This document shows positions 1 through 11,729 of a stretch of DNA of 64,000 bases, piece after piece. Position 1 is the stretch's first letter; each line of letters opens with the position of its first letter. Position numbers and translations under genes: made by a program. A model generated the notes under the pieces. That model saw only the letters and a list, made by a program, of their open reading frames with translations. It was not told the DNA's origin and made no database searches. Source of the stretch: Methylocystis echinoides (GTDB lineage Bacteria; Pseudomonadota; Alphaproteobacteria; Rhizobiales; Beijerinckiaceae); the NCBI RefSeq assembly GCF_040687965.1, contig NZ_CP156084.1, positions 2,480,501-2,544,500 of the forward strand. The letters are read 5' to 3'.

Positions 1-127
1 CCTCCGTATCGCCGGGGTGGCGATCGGGGTGACATTGCATCGCCGCCTTTCGAAAGGCGATCTTCATTTCAACTTCGGTGGCCGTCCTCGATATGCCGAG
101 AACTTCGTAATAGTCGCGCTTGGACAT
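1..127 (-). CDS. dnaJ: DnaJ chaperone, N-terminal J domain only (runs off left edge)
   Basis: Only the first 42 codons lie in the window, read leftward from an ATG at 125-127. They encode the start of a J domain ([14 protein letters not shown]) and contain the HPD tripeptide that stimulates DnaK ATPase. The gene follows dnaK on the same strand after a 126-base gap that holds a hairpin, the usual dnaK-dnaJ order in alphaproteobacteria. The protein would be the Hsp40 co-chaperone of the neighbouring DnaK. The zinc-finger and C-terminal substrate-binding regions are outside the window, so integrity of the gene cannot be judged. Confidence 0.93.
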   Translation of the reverse strand, partial: MSKRDYYEVLGISRTATEVEMKIAFRKAAMQCHPDRHPGDTE

Positions 128-184
128 GGTCAGGTCGTCGAATCCAAAGGGTGCATCGGCGGGGAAGGCCTGAACGCAAGGAAA

Positions 185-204
185 CCCGGCGCTCCCACGC
201 CGGG
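185..204 (-). terminator. Hairpin between dnaK and dnaJ
   Basis: Perfect 7-bp stem CCCGGCG/CGCCGGG with a 6-nt loop, followed on the minus strand by only a short T run (TTTCC). It sits about 50 bases after the dnaK stop and before dnaJ. It could attenuate or partly terminate transcription, giving more dnaK than dnaJ product. The short U tract makes full termination uncertain. Confidence 0.5.
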
Positions 205-253
205 CTTCTGTTGGCTAGCCCTTCAGGCCATGCAAAGCCAGCGCCATTGGCGC

Positions 254-2146
<1,893 letters not shown>

Positions 2147-2259
2147 ATTGTTCTTCCTTTCGCTTTCGAATCTGGACCCCGAAGCGGTCCCTTCGACGCC
2201 TCAGGACGGCGGCTCGCCATGAGCCCGCCGCGCGATCCAAAGGCGCTGTCGATCCCAAG

Positions 2260-2288
2260 ATTGTATTTGCCCCACTCTGCCGCAAGGG
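2260..2288 (-). promoter_or_regulatory. Putative dnaK promoter
   Basis: On the minus strand, CCCTTG and TACAAT are separated by 17 bases, about 115 bases upstream of the dnaK ATG. The CTTG core of the -35 element resembles both housekeeping and heat-shock (RpoH) promoters of alphaproteobacteria. The assignment rests on motif and position only. No CIRCE-type inverted repeat was seen. Confidence 0.4.
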
Positions 2289-2465
2289 CTGGCCGCATAT
2301 AGAAGAAGGAATCCGCCGCGACAAGCCGCCACGCCGCCAAGCTTCTGGTAACCATTATGGGCGCAACTTTGCCTGGACGGCGCCTTGACCATTTTGTGAT
2401 GAGTGATATTTTTTAAAAGTCGTCAGTTGTCGCATCCGTTCTGGCGCAGGAGGCGCCGCGCGGCC

Positions 2466-3569
2466 ATGACCCAATTTTCCAAATCGGTTTTCTCGCCCCT
2501 GCTCATCGTGGCGGCGCTCGCCGGCTTTAGCCTGTCCGCCTGCGGGAAATCGGGCGAAGGCAGCGGGGACGCGCAAGACGACCGGCCGGTCCTGGTGACG
2601 AATCCCCGCCTCGCGGCGCAGTCGCAGGCGCGGGAATTCGTCGCGACGATCCGCCCCAGGGTCGAATCGGATCTCGGCTTCCGCGTAACCGGCAAGGTGG
2701 TGAAGCGCTTTGTCCAGACCGGCCAGAAGGTGAAGGCCGGCGAGCCGCTCGCTTCCCTCGACGAGAACGACTTCAGGCTGCAGAAGGAGCAGGCGGAGGC
2801 GGAACACGCGGCGGCCAAAATGGTGGTGGCGCAGGCCTTGGGCGACGAGAAGCGCGCGCTCGCCCTGCGCAAGAACGGCTGGACGACTGACGCCACGCTC
2901 GACCGCATCCGCGCCGCGGCGCAGGAGGCGCGCGGGCGTCTCCAGCGCGCCGAGCGCGCGCTGGAGCTTGCGGGCAATTCCCTCAATTACGCGACGCTCC
3001 GAGCGGACGGCGACGGCGTCGTGACGCAGGCGCTGATCGAACCCGGGCAAGTCGTGGCGGCGGGCCAGACCGCGATCCGCCTCGCGCATTCGGGCGAGCT
3101 GGAGGCGGCGGTGGCGCTGCCGGAGGATTTCGCGCCGCTCGCCGACAAGGGCGCGGCGACGCTCACGCTCTGGTCGAACAAGGCCAAAAGCTACCGCGCC
3201 AAGCTCAGAGAGCTGAGCCCCTCCGCCGACGCCGCGAGCCGCACTTTCGCCGCGCGTTACGCGATCCTCAACCCCGATTCCGCGGTCGCGCTCGGCATGA
3301 GCGCCACGCTCTCAATCGCCGCGAACGGCGCCGAGCAGATGATGAGCGTGCCGCTCTCGGCTCTCTACAACCAGGGCCAGGGTCCGGCGGTGTGGAAAGT
3401 CGACGTCGACGGGCGGCTCCAGCTCGCCCCGGTGAAGCTCGTGCGCTTCGATTCGGACGCGGCTCTCGTCTCGGGGGGCGTCGCCCCCGGCGACCAGATC
3501 GTCGTGCTCGGCGTTCACAAGCTGGAGGCCGGCCGCAAGGTTCGCGTGATGACGCGCGAGACGCTGTAA
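2466..3569 (+). CDS. RND efflux periplasmic adaptor (HlyD/AcrA family), lipoprotein
   Basis: This 367-aa membrane fusion protein couples an inner-membrane RND pump to an outer-membrane channel. The chosen ATG at 2466 gives a lipoprotein signal (hydrophobic stretch, then LSAC with Cys26), and an AGGAGG lies upstream at about 2448. An earlier in-frame start at 2403 would add 21 residues and bury the signal. The lipoyl half motif (RVTGKVVKRFVQTGQKVKAG), an alpha-helical hairpin rich in Ala/Glu/Arg, and the beta-barrel region are visible in order. It is followed after 15 bases by the RND pump gene, so the two form an operon. The substrate cannot be told from sequence. Confidence 0.9.
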   Translation: MTQFSKSVFSPLLIVAALAGFSLSACGKSGEGSGDAQDDRPVLVTNPRLAAQSQAREFVATIRPRVESDLGFRVTGKVVKRFVQTGQKVKAGEPLASLDENDFRLQKEQAEAEHAAAKMVVAQALGDEKRALALRKNGWTTDATLDRIRAAAQEARGRLQRAERALELAGNSLNYATLRADGDGVVTQALIEPGQVVAAGQTAIRLAHSGELEAAVALPEDFAPLADKGAATLTLWSNKAKSYRAKLRELSPSADAASRTFAARYAILNPDSAVALGMSATLSIAANGAEQMMSVPLSALYNQGQGPAVWKVDVDGRLQLAPVKLVRFDSDAALVSGGVAPGDQIVVLGVHKLEAGRKVRVMTRETL

Positions 3570-3584
3570 GGAGAGGAGGGGCGC

Positions 3585-6500
3585 ATGAGCTTCAATCTCT
3601 CCCGGTGGGCGGTCTCGCGCCCGGCGCTGATGCTGTTCCTGATGTTCGCGATCAGCGCGGCGGGCGTCTATTGCTATCTGCGGCTCGGACGCGCCGAGGA
3701 TCCGTCCTTCACCATCAAGGTCGCGAATATTTCTGCGCAATGGCCGGGCGCGACCGCGCAGGAGATGCGCGACCAGGTCGCCGACCTTTACGAGAAGAAA
3801 CTGCAGACGCTGCCCTTTCTCGACAAGATCGAGACCTATACCAAGCCCGGCTTCCTGGCGATGCAGGTGACGTTCAAGGACACGACGCCGCCCAAGGAAA
3901 TCCCGCAGCTCTTCTACCAGCTGCGCAAGAAGCTCAACGACATCAAGAACGATCTTCCGGCGGGCGTGCGCGGGCCGCAGATCAACGACGAGTATGGCGA
4001 CGTCGACTCGGTGCTTTACGCGGTGACCGGCGACGGCGCCGACTACAATATGCTCGACAAGGTCGTCGAGGTTTTGCGCCAGCGTCTCATCGAGACGCCG
4101 GAGGTGATGAAAGTCGACGTTTACGGCGAGCAGATGCGCCGCATCTACGTCGAGTTCAGCGAAGCGAAGATCGCCAATCTCGGCGTCGAGCCGCAGGCGA
4201 TCTTCGACTCGCTCGCCAAACAGAACGCCGTCACCGACGCGGGCGTTTTCGAGACTTCCTCGAACCGTATCCGCGTCCAGGTCACCGAGGAGCTGAAAGG
4301 GTCCGACGCCATCGCCGCCATTCCGGTGCCGGCGAACGGCAAGATTATCCGCCTCGGCGACATCGCCAATGTCTACGCCGGCTTCGAGGACCCGCCGTCC
4401 TTCATCGCGCGCTACAGGGGCCAGCCCGCCATTATCGTCGGCGCGGTGATGGCCAAGGGCGGCAATGTCTTCAAATTCGGCGCTTCGGTCGAGGAGGCCG
4501 TCGCAGAAGTTCGCGCCAAGACGCCGATCGGCATCGAGATCGACCAGATCGCCGACCAGCCGAAAGTCGTCGAGGAGGCCGTCGGCGAATTCACCCGCTC
4601 GTTCATCGAGGCGCTGGTCATCGTGCTCGGCGTGAGCTTCGTCTCGCTCGGCTTCCGCACGGGCATTGTCGTCGCGCTCTCCGTGCCGCTGGTGCTCGCC
4701 TTCGTGTTCATCTTCATGTATCTGATGGGCATCGACCTGCAGCGTATTTCGCTCGGCGCGCTCATCATCGCTCTCGGCCTTCTCGTCGACGACGCCATCA
4801 TTGCGGTCGAGATGATGATGGTGAAGATGGAGCAGGGCTACACTCGCATCAAAGCCGCGACCTTCGCCTGGGAGTCGACGGCCTTTCCCATGCTCACCGG
4901 AACGCTGATCACGGCGGCGGGCTTCCTGCCCGTGGGTTTCGCCGCCTCGGGCGTCGGCGAATATACGGGCTCGATGTTCTGGGTGCTGCTCAGCGCCCTC
5001 CTGGCCTCCTGGCTGGTCGCGGTGATGTTCACGCCTTATCTCGGCGTGAAGCTCCTGCCCGATTTCGGCAAGCTCCATCCTCACCAGGACCCCGACGAAA
5101 TTTATCGGACGCCTTTCTACACGCGCCTGCGGGCCGTCATCGCCTGGGCGGTGGATCATCGCCTGCTGGTGATCGGCGCGACGGCGGGCGTGTTCGGCCT
5201 TGCGACATTCGGCATGGTCGTCGTGCAGAAGCAGTTCTTCCCCTATGCCGAGCGGCTGGAGCTGTTCTTCCAGATGCGGATGCCCGAAGGCTCGGCGATC
5301 GGGGCGACGCTCGACGCGGCGAAACAGGCTGAGGCGCTGGTCAAGGACGATCCCGACGCCGCCTTTTACACGACCTATGTCGGCCAGGGGCCGCCGCGCT
5401 TCTGGCTGGGGCTCAATCCGCAGCTGCCCAATGAATCCTACGCAGAGATGGTGATCGTTGCGAAGGACATCCCGGCGCGCGAGCGCCTCAAGAAAAGGCT
5501 CGAAGCGGCGATCGCCAACGGCGCCGTGCCACAGGCGCGGGCTCGCGTCGACCGCTTCTCCTATGGTCCGCCAGTCGGCTTCGCCGTGCAGTTTCGCGTC
5601 ATCGGACCCGATCCGCAGAAGGTGCGCGCCATCGCCTATCAGATTCGCGACGTGATGGAGCAGGACGAGGGCGTCGACGATCCGCATCTTTCCTGGAACG
5701 AACAGAGCCCGAGCGTGCGGCTCGTCATCGACCAGGACCGCGTCCGCCTGCTCGGCGTGACGCCGCAGGACGTCTCCAACCGTCTGCGCATGGCGATTTC
5801 CGGCGTCACCGTCACGACGCTGCGCGACGGCATCGATCAGATCGACGTGATCGCGCGCGCCGTTCCGGGCGAGCGCGGCGACCTCGGGCGGCTCGGCGAT
5901 CTTGTCGTCTATTCGCGCGACGGCAAGCCGGTGACCGTCTCGCAGGTCGCCAAGATCTCCTATGAGCACGAGGAGCCGATCATTTGGCGGCGTAACCGCA
6001 ATATGACGATCACCGTACGCTCGGGGGTCAAGGACGGCGTTCAGGCGCCCGACGTTTCGACGCGGGTCTGGCCCAAGCTCGCCGGGATTCGGGACAACCT
6101 GCCCGTGGGCTACCGCATCGAAATGGGCGGCGCGATCGAAGAATCGGCCAAGGGCAACGCCTCCATCTTCGTGGTGTTTCCGGTGGTGATCTTGTTCATG
6201 CTGACGATCGCCATGTTCCAGCTGCAGGATTTCACCCGCGTCGCGCTCGTCATGATGAGCGCGCCGCTCGGCCTGATCGGCGCGTCTCTCGCGCTCAACC
6301 TCGCTCACGCGCCCTTCGGCTTCGTTGCCCTTCTTGGCCTGTTCGCGCTCTCCGGCATGGATATGCGCAATTCGATCATCCTCGTGGATCAGGTGCGCCA
6401 GGACCTCGAAAACGGCGCCAATTACCGCGAGGCGATCATCGGCGCGACGGTGCGGCGCGTCCGTCCTGTCGCGCTGACGGCGCTCGCCGCCATTCTCGCG

Positions 6501-6704
6501 ATGATCCCGCTGTCGCGCTCCGCCTTTTGGGGGCCCATGGCGCTGACCATCATGGGCGGACTGTTTGTCGCGACCTTCCTGACGGTGCTATTCTTGCCTG
6601 CCCTTTACGCCCTCTGGTTCCGCAAGCATCTCGACGCCCGTCCGGCAAGCGCGGCGGAGTCCGTTGCGCTCGGCCAAAGGCTCGCCGAGGAGGCCGCCGA
6701 ATGA
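3585..6704 (+). CDS. RND family efflux pump, inner-membrane transporter (AcrB/HAE-1 type)
   Basis: The 1039-aa length is typical of RND drug/solvent exporters. A first transmembrane helix (residues about 12-31) is followed by a large periplasmic loop, a block of helices from about residue 340, a second periplasmic loop and a second helix block after about 860. The transmembrane segment GLLVDDAIIAVEM holds the paired Asp residues needed for proton relay. It belongs to the branch of AcrB-like proteins paired with short lipoprotein adaptors. The gene is 15 bases after the adaptor and overlaps the TetR gene by 4 bases. No outer-membrane channel gene is in the window. Confidence 0.93.
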   Translation: MSFNLSRWAVSRPALMLFLMFAISAAGVYCYLRLGRAEDPSFTIKVANISAQWPGATAQEMRDQVADLYEKKLQTLPFLDKIETYTKPGFLAMQVTFKDTTPPKEIPQLFYQLRKKLNDIKNDLPAGVRGPQINDEYGDVDSVLYAVTGDGADYNMLDKVVEVLRQRLIETPEVMKVDVYGEQMRRIYVEFSEAKIANLGVEPQAIFDSLAKQNAVTDAGVFETSSNRIRVQVTEELKGSDAIAAIPVPANGKIIRLGDIANVYAGFEDPPSFIARYRGQPAIIVGAVMAKGGNVFKFGASVEEAVAEVRAKTPIGIEIDQIADQPKVVEEAVGEFTRSFIEALVIVLGVSFVSLGFRTGIVVALSVPLVLAFVFIFMYLMGIDLQRISLGALIIALGLLVDDAIIAVEMMMVKMEQGYTRIKAATFAWESTAFPMLTGTLITAAGFLPVGFAASGVGEYTGSMFWVLLSALLASWLVAVMFTPYLGVKLLPDFGKLHPHQDPDEIYRTPFYTRLRAVIAWAVDHRLLVIGATAGVFGLATFGMVVVQKQFFPYAERLELFFQMRMPEGSAIGATLDAAKQAEALVKDDPDAAFYTTYVGQGPPRFWLGLNPQLPNESYAEMVIVAKDIPARERLKKRLEAAIANGAVPQARARVDRFSYGPPVGFAVQFRVIGPDPQKVRAIAYQIRDVMEQDEGVDDPHLSWNEQSPSVRLVIDQDRVRLLGVTPQDVSNRLRMAISGVTVTTLRDGIDQIDVIARAVPGERGDLGRLGDLVVYSRDGKPVTVSQVAKISYEHEEPIIWRRNRNMTITVRSGVKDGVQAPDVSTRVWPKLAGIRDNLPVGYRIEMGGAIEESAKGNASIFVVFPVVILFMLTIAMFQLQDFTRVALVMMSAPLGLIGASLALNLAHAPFGFVALLGLFALSGMDMRNSIILVDQVRQDLENGANYREAIIGATVRRVRPVALTALAAILAMIPLSRSAFWGPMALTIMGGLFVATFLTVLFLPALYALWFRKHLDARPASAAESVALGQRLAEEAAE

Positions 6705-7315
6705 GCAATGTGACCGAGGCGCCGGCCTCCCGCGAGGCGGAAACGCGCGCGCGCATCGTGGCGACGGCCGAGCGGCTGTTTCGGGAGATCGGCTTCCAGA
6801 AAACGACGGTGGCCGACATTGCGCGCGAACTGCGCATGTCGCCGGCCAACGTCTATCGCTTCTTCGGCTCCAAGGCGGAGATCCACGTTGCAGTCGCCCG
6901 GCAGCTGATGGGCGAGGTCGAGGCGGCGGCGCGTCGGATCGCTTTCGGGCAGGGCTCGGCCGCCGAGCGCCTGCGGGCGCTTATTGTGTCGATCGAGTCG
7001 CTGAACGCGGATCGTTACATCGCCGACCGTAAACTCCACGATATGGTCGAGGCCGCGCTCGACCAGCACTGGCCGACGATTGACGAGCATATCGATCGCA
7101 TCGACGCGCTGTTCGAAGCCGTTATCGCGGCGGGGATGGACGCTGGCGAATTCGAGAAGGGGGACGCTGGTCTCGCCGCCAAGCTCGTGCATACCGCGTG
7201 CATCCGCTTCTGCCATCCGCGCCTGATGGTGGAATGCGCCGATCGCCCCGAGCCGGCGAGCGTGCAGATGGTCGAATTCTGCCTTGCCGCGCTACGCCGC
7301 GGCGTTTCCCGCTAG
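6701..7315 (+). CDS. TetR/AcrR family transcriptional regulator
   Basis: A 204-aa regulator whose ATG overlaps the stop of the RND pump gene (ATGA). The N-terminal helix-turn-helix is clear: ATAERLFREIGFQKTTVADIA, then the recognition helix segment MSPANVYRFFGSK around residues 45-60. The C-terminal ligand-binding half is helical and unassigned. It probably autoregulates the efflux operon it closes. Such regulators are more often divergent from their pump, so the co-directional arrangement is mildly unusual. The inducer is unknown. Confidence 0.9.
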   Translation: MSNVTEAPASREAETRARIVATAERLFREIGFQKTTVADIARELRMSPANVYRFFGSKAEIHVAVARQLMGEVEAAARRIAFGQGSAAERLRALIVSIESLNADRYIADRKLHDMVEAALDQHWPTIDEHIDRIDALFEAVIAAGMDAGEFEKGDAGLAAKLVHTACIRFCHPRLMVECADRPEPASVQMVEFCLAALRRGVSR

Positions 7316-7440
7316 AACCTTCGCCGTAAGGTCACTTTCCACGCGCCCGCGGGCTATACGCGGCCGGCGACGCTTGTGTATGATGTGCGCAGGAAACGAA
7401 AGAACGCGCGCCCGCGCGGCAGAGGAACAGCAGAGCCGTT

Positions 7441-8265
7441 ATGAAGGTCACCCTGGTTCAGATGAACTCGATTGGCGACAAGGCCGTCAATCTCGCCAAT
7501 GCAAAGGCGCTCATCGAGCGCGCAGTCGAGCAGGAGAAGCCGGACTGGATCTGCCTTCCGGAAGTGTTCGACTTTATTGGCGGCTCGCGCGCCGAGAAGA
7601 TGGCGGCGGCCGAGGAGCTGCCGGGCGGCCCGGCCTATGAGATGTGCAGCCGGCTCGCCCGCGAACACAAAGTGTTCATCCACGCCGGCTCGATCCTCGA
7701 AAAAATCCCGGGCGAAGAGCGCCTGCATAATACGACCGTCGCCTTCAACCGCGAGGGCCAGGAGGTCGCGCGCTACCGCAAGATCCATATGTTCGACATT
7801 ACCGCTCCGGATGGCGCCAAATATCATGAGAGCGCCGCCTTCAAGCCCGGCGACGAAGTCGTCACCTATGACTGCGACGGGCTAAAGGTCGGCTGCGCCA
7901 TCTGCTACGATCTGCGTTTCTGCTATCTTTTCCAGGCGCTTGCCGACAAGGGCGTCGACATTGTCGCCCTTCCCGCCGCCTTCACCCTCGTGACCGGCAA
8001 GGACCACTGGGAGGTGCTGTGCCGCGCCCGGGCCATCGAAATGCAAGCCTATCTCTGCGCGCCCGCGCAGACCGGCGCGCACAAGGCCGGGCACGAGACG
8101 CGCTTCACATACGGCAATTCGCTGATCGCCGACCCGTGGGGCCATGTCGTCGCCAAGGCGTCCGAGGGGCCGGGCCTCGTCTCGTCCTATGTCGACGTTG
8201 ATCGCATCCGCAAAGTCCGGACGATGATCCCCGTGTCTCAGCACAAGGTAAAGCTGGCGGTTTAA
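7441..8265 (+). CDS. Carbon-nitrogen hydrolase (nitrilase superfamily, Nit-type amidase)
   Basis: This 274-aa enzyme has the nitrilase catalytic triad Glu41 (CLPEVF), Lys114 (YRKIHMFD) and Cys155 (CYDLRF). The spacing and the KIHMFD and CYDLRF motifs resemble the Nit1/Nit2 branch, which hydrolyses omega-amides or deaminated glutathione, a metabolite-repair role. The protein is cytosolic with no signal peptide. A 125-base gap separates it from the TetR gene and it appears monocistronic. The exact substrate is not determined by sequence. Confidence 0.85.
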   Translation: MKVTLVQMNSIGDKAVNLANAKALIERAVEQEKPDWICLPEVFDFIGGSRAEKMAAAEELPGGPAYEMCSRLAREHKVFIHAGSILEKIPGEERLHNTTVAFNREGQEVARYRKIHMFDITAPDGAKYHESAAFKPGDEVVTYDCDGLKVGCAICYDLRFCYLFQALADKGVDIVALPAAFTLVTGKDHWEVLCRARAIEMQAYLCAPAQTGAHKAGHETRFTYGNSLIADPWGHVVAKASEGPGLVSSYVDVDRIRKVRTMIPVSQHKVKLAV

Positions 8266-8331
8266 CCTAAAGCTTTACTGTTTAATTGAGGCGAGGCTGA
8301 GCCATTATTATGGCGAAGCTTCGCCGCGGCC

Positions 8332-8360
8332 TTGTCAAATCCATTGTTTCTGAATAGTAT
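8332..8360 (+). promoter_or_regulatory. Putative sigma-70 promoter for ihfA
   Basis: TTGTCA and TAGTAT are separated by exactly 17 bases in the 220-base gap before the ihfA start. This gives a leader of about 120 bases. The call rests on consensus match only. Confidence 0.45.
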
Positions 8361-8486
8361 GCGCCTCCGTAAGCTGTTGCGCTCGCGTACATAAATCCGT
8401 TTTGCCGCGTCGCTGGAGAGTTGTGAAAACGTGTCCACTTCGGTCATCTTGAGAGCGGCGCTCCCTCGAGTTCGTGTTTGTCCCGC

Positions 8487-8822
8487 ATGGTAAGAAAGAA
8501 CGAGTCCGGAAGCACATTAACGCGCGCCGCGCTGCGGGAGGCCGTATACAGCTGCTGCCCGACCCTGTCCCGGGCGGAAGCGCGCAAGATCCTCGATTCC
8601 ACTTTCGAGGAAATCAGCGAGGCCCTGCTGCGCGGGGAATCTGTCAAACTCCGTTCATTCGGCACATTTAATGTGCGCGCAAAGCGCGAGCGCGTCGGCC
8701 GAAATCCAAAAACCGGCGTCGAGGCCACAATTACGCCGCGCCGTGTGCTCACTTTCAAGGCGTCTCCCGTGCTCGTCGCGCATGTGAACGGCGACGCCGT
8801 CATCCCCGAAGAGGATGATTGA
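8487..8822 (+). CDS. ihfA: Integration host factor alpha subunit
   Basis: A 111-aa member of the HU/IHF DNA-bending family. It shows the N-terminal helical dimer region (LTRAALREAVY), the beta-arm approach KLRSFGTFNV and the DNA-intercalating proline context RNPKTG, then ITPRRVLTFKAS typical of IHF-alpha. IHF bends DNA at specific sites in recombination, sigma-54 transcription and chromosome organisation. The start is taken at ATG 8487; an in-frame TTG at 8478 would add three residues (MSR) and cannot be excluded, as no strong ribosome-binding site favours either. The C-terminus ends in an acidic tail (PEEDD). Confidence 0.92.
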   Translation: MVRKNESGSTLTRAALREAVYSCCPTLSRAEARKILDSTFEEISEALLRGESVKLRSFGTFNVRAKRERVGRNPKTGVEATITPRRVLTFKASPVLVAHVNGDAVIPEEDD

Positions 8823-8910
8823 GAAGAAGTCGCCGGCCGTGCAAAGGTGAGGGGAGCGCTTTCGCGCCGTCGCCCGCAGCGTCGGCGCCGCCATCCTCAA
8901 AGGGCCAAAG

Positions 8911-11010
8911 ATGCGAAAACTGAGCGCGGCTGTCGCCGCCTTCGCCGTGCTTGCCGCGCTGTCGGGCGCGCATATGGCGGACACCGACCTCTTTATTCTC
9001 GCCGTCGCCGCTGCGCTGTGCGCCTACACCACCTGGCGCGGGGCGGAGATGTCGAGCTTCATGAAGATCTTCGCGGCGATCTTCTCGACTGAAACCATTG
9101 TCTTCGGTCTGATCAGGCTCGTGCAGGCGGAAGGCGGCTGGCCGGGCGCTCTCGCAGCCTATGCCCCGCCTGAGAGCATGGCTGTCACCGTCGCCGTCTT
9201 TTCGATCGCCGTCTATGCCGTGTCGCGCATCCCCGTCGTGCTTGAGATGACGCGCATCGCCGATCTCTATTTCGATTCGCAGGATCGCGGCGAGGGGCGC
9301 GTCTGGCCCTTTCCGCGCTTTGCTGCGCGCGAAAGCGCCATCGCCATCGCCATGATTGTCGTGCTGGTGCTCATCAACCAGGGGCAGGTCGGCATCACCG
9401 TCCGCCTCTCCTTCTTCAACCGCGACTGGTTCAACGCCATTCAGGAGAAGAACGCCGCCGAATTCTGGCGTCAGCTGCTCTTCGTATTCACGCCCTGGGC
9501 ATTCTTCTACGTCGCGATTGCGGTGATGGAGTTCGTCATCCAGTCGATGCTCATCATTCGCTGGCGGCGTTGGCTCACCGAACATTACGTGGCCCGCTGG
9601 CTCGGGGGACATACGCATTACGGCATGACGCTTGCGGGCGGCCCGGCCGACAACCCCGACCAGCGCATCGCCGAAGACGTCAACCGCTTCATCAATGGCG
9701 GCGACGAGGGTTATGGCATTTACTCCTATTCCATCCTGCTGATCTCGACGGTCAGCTCGCTCGTCTCCTTCTCCTTCGTGCTTTGGGAGCTGTCGGGAAA
9801 CTACCCCCTTCCCGGCACGAATTTCTATATCCCGGGCTTTCTGTTCTGGGTGGTTCTGGCCTACGCCACGCTCGGCACGGTCATCACCCATATCATCGGC
9901 CGGCGCTTGACGACCCTCTATTTCGACAAACAGCGGCGCGAGGCCGATTTCCGCTTCTCGCTGGCGCGCCTGCGTGAATATAGCGAGCAGATCGCGCTGC
10001 TTTCCGGCGAAAATGCAGAACAGGGGACGCTGTTGCAGCGCTTTCGCGGCATCGTGTTCAATTATCTGTCGATTGTCGTCAAGCGCAAGCAGCTGATGAT
10101 CTTCACCGCCACCTATGGCCAGCTGTCGCCGATCATTCCTTACGTGATCACGGCGCCCTTCTATTTCGCCGGGCGCATTCAGCTCGGCGTCATGACCCAG
10201 ACCGCCAGCTCCTTCGCGCGGGTTGAAAGCGCGCTCACCTTCTTCATCAACTATTACACGTCGCTGGCGCAGTTCAAGTCGGTGCTCGATCGTTTATCGT
10301 CCTTCGACGAGACGATCGACGTCGCGCGCGCGCGAAGCGAGGGCGCCCGCGTCGTTTCTCGCGCGAGCGGGGAGGCGCTTGCGCTTGCCGATCTGACCTT
10401 GTCGCTGCCCGACGGGCGCCGCATCGTCCAGGTCGACAGGCTGTCGTTCGAGCCGGGTCAATCCGTGCTGCTCACCGGCCCCTCGGGCTCGGGCAAATCG
10501 ACGTTGTTTCGCGCCATCGCCGGAATCTGGCCGCATGCGACGGGCTCGGTGGCGCTGCCCCAGGGCGCAAGCCTCATGCTCGCGCCGCAGCGTCCCTATA
10601 TCCCCATGGGGACGTTGGCCGCGGCCGTCGTCTATCCCGCCGCTGTCGAGGATTTCGTGCGCAGCGACATAGAGGCCGCGCTCATCGCGGCGCGGCTCGC
10701 GCCTTTCGTCGACCAGCTGGACGTGAACAACAACTGGGGGCAAAGGCTGTCGGGCGGCGAGCAGCAACGCGTCGCCATCGCTCGCGCCCTGCTCGCCAAG
10801 CCGGATTGGCTGTTCCTCGACGAAGCGACCTCCGCGCTCGACGAGAAGCTCGAGGGCGAAATCTATCGCATGCTGCGGGACCAGCTGCCGAAGACGACGA
10901 TCGTCTCAATCGGCCACCGCTCGACCCTGCTCGACTATCACGCGCGCCAGATCGAGATGGAAGAGCGGGCCGACGGGCTGTTCGCGCCGCGCGACAAGGT
11001 GCATGCATGA
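8911..11010 (+). CDS. ABC transporter, fused permease and ATPase (SbmA/BacA-YddA type)
   Basis: A 699-aa half-transporter. The N-terminal region to about residue 110 carries extra hydrophobic helices. The SbmA/BacA-like transmembrane domain follows ([17 protein letters not shown] and [15 protein letters not shown] are diagnostic). The C-terminal ATPase has Walker [10 protein letters not shown], the signature LSGGEQQ and Walker [13 protein letters not shown]. Relatives act in uptake or export of peptides or long-chain acyl compounds in the inner membrane. The stop codon overlaps the rlmE start by 4 bases, so the two are cotranscribed. Confidence 0.9.
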   Translation: MRKLSAAVAAFAVLAALSGAHMADTDLFILAVAAALCAYTTWRGAEMSSFMKIFAAIFSTETIVFGLIRLVQAEGGWPGALAAYAPPESMAVTVAVFSIAVYAVSRIPVVLEMTRIADLYFDSQDRGEGRVWPFPRFAARESAIAIAMIVVLVLINQGQVGITVRLSFFNRDWFNAIQEKNAAEFWRQLLFVFTPWAFFYVAIAVMEFVIQSMLIIRWRRWLTEHYVARWLGGHTHYGMTLAGGPADNPDQRIAEDVNRFINGGDEGYGIYSYSILLISTVSSLVSFSFVLWELSGNYPLPGTNFYIPGFLFWVVLAYATLGTVITHIIGRRLTTLYFDKQRREADFRFSLARLREYSEQIALLSGENAEQGTLLQRFRGIVFNYLSIVVKRKQLMIFTATYGQLSPIIPYVITAPFYFAGRIQLGVMTQTASSFARVESALTFFINYYTSLAQFKSVLDRLSSFDETIDVARARSEGARVVSRASGEALALADLTLSLPDGRRIVQVDRLSFEPGQSVLLTGPSGSGKSTLFRAIAGIWPHATGSVALPQGASLMLAPQRPYIPMGTLAAAVVYPAAVEDFVRSDIEAALIAARLAPFVDQLDVNNNWGQRLSGGEQQRVAIARALLAKPDWLFLDEATSALDEKLEGEIYRMLRDQLPKTTIVSIGHRSTLLDYHARQIEMEERADGLFAPRDKVHA

Positions 11011-11729
11011 GCGAGGGCAAAGGGTCGGGACGCGAAGGCGGGCGCTCGCTGAAGACGCGGGTGAAGACCGCGCGCAAGCGGTCGCTTTCCTCGACGCTCT
11101 GGCTCGAGCGCCAGTTGAACGACCCCTATGTGGCGCGCGCCAAGCGCGAGGGCTATCGCTCGCGCGCCGCCTATAAGCTCATCGAGATGGACGACCGCTG
11201 CCATCTCTTGAAGCCCGGCGGTCGCATCGTCGATCTCGGCGCGGCCCCGGGCGGCTGGTCGCAGGTGGCGGCCGACCGCGTGAAGGCGAAGGACGGCAAG
11301 GGGAAGGTCGTCGGCGTCGATCTGCTCGACATGGAGCCGATCCCGGGCGTGACATTTGCGGTGAAGGACTTCAACGACAACGACGCGCCGGACGTCATCA
11401 AGGCCATGCTCGGCGGCGAAGCGGACGGCGTCATGTCCGACATGGCGGCCAACGCCACGGGTCACAAGCAGACGGATCATTTGCGCATCGTCGCGCTCGC
11501 CGAGCTTGCCGCGGAATTTGCGATGGACGTTCTGGCGCCGGGCGGCTTTTTCGTCGCCAAGGTGTTGCAGGGCGGCACCGAGGGGCAGTTGCTCGCGCGC
11601 CTCAAGCGCGCGTTCGCCGTGGTGCGGCATGTGAAGCCGGCGGCGAGCCGGGCCGATTCCGCCGAGCTTTACGTGCTGGCGACGGGGTTTCGCGGCCGCG
11701 GCGATCAGTCGCCCGTCGAGACCGCGTAA
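11007..11729 (+). CDS. rlmE: 23S rRNA (uridine-2'-O)-methyltransferase RlmE (FtsJ)
   Basis: A 240-aa SAM-dependent methyltransferase. It shows the family start [18 protein letters not shown]-binding motif [14 protein letters not shown], the acidic motif VVGVDLLDM and [16 protein letters not shown]. The catalytic K-D-K-E tetrad of FtsJ is consistent with these motifs. RlmE methylates U2552 of 23S rRNA late in 50S assembly. The ATG at 11007 overlaps the preceding ABC transporter stop. The 3' end overlaps the convergent deaminase gene by 25 bases. A basic N-terminal extension (about 30 residues, rich in Arg/Lys/Ser) is longer than in E. coli. Confidence 0.95.
   Translation: MSEGKGSGREGGRSLKTRVKTARKRSLSSTLWLERQLNDPYVARAKREGYRSRAAYKLIEMDDRCHLLKPGGRIVDLGAAPGGWSQVAADRVKAKDGKGKVVGVDLLDMEPIPGVTFAVKDFNDNDAPDVIKAMLGGEADGVMSDMAANATGHKQTDHLRIVALAELAAEFAMDVLAPGGFFVAKVLQGGTEGQLLARLKRAFAVVRHVKPAASRADSAELYVLATGFRGRGDQSPVETA

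Noticed and set aside
3312-6308. 998-codon minus-strand frame opposite the RND pump
   Set aside because: Its translation is dominated by His, Arg, Asp and Glu with no domain; it mirrors the third-position GC bias of the real pump gene.
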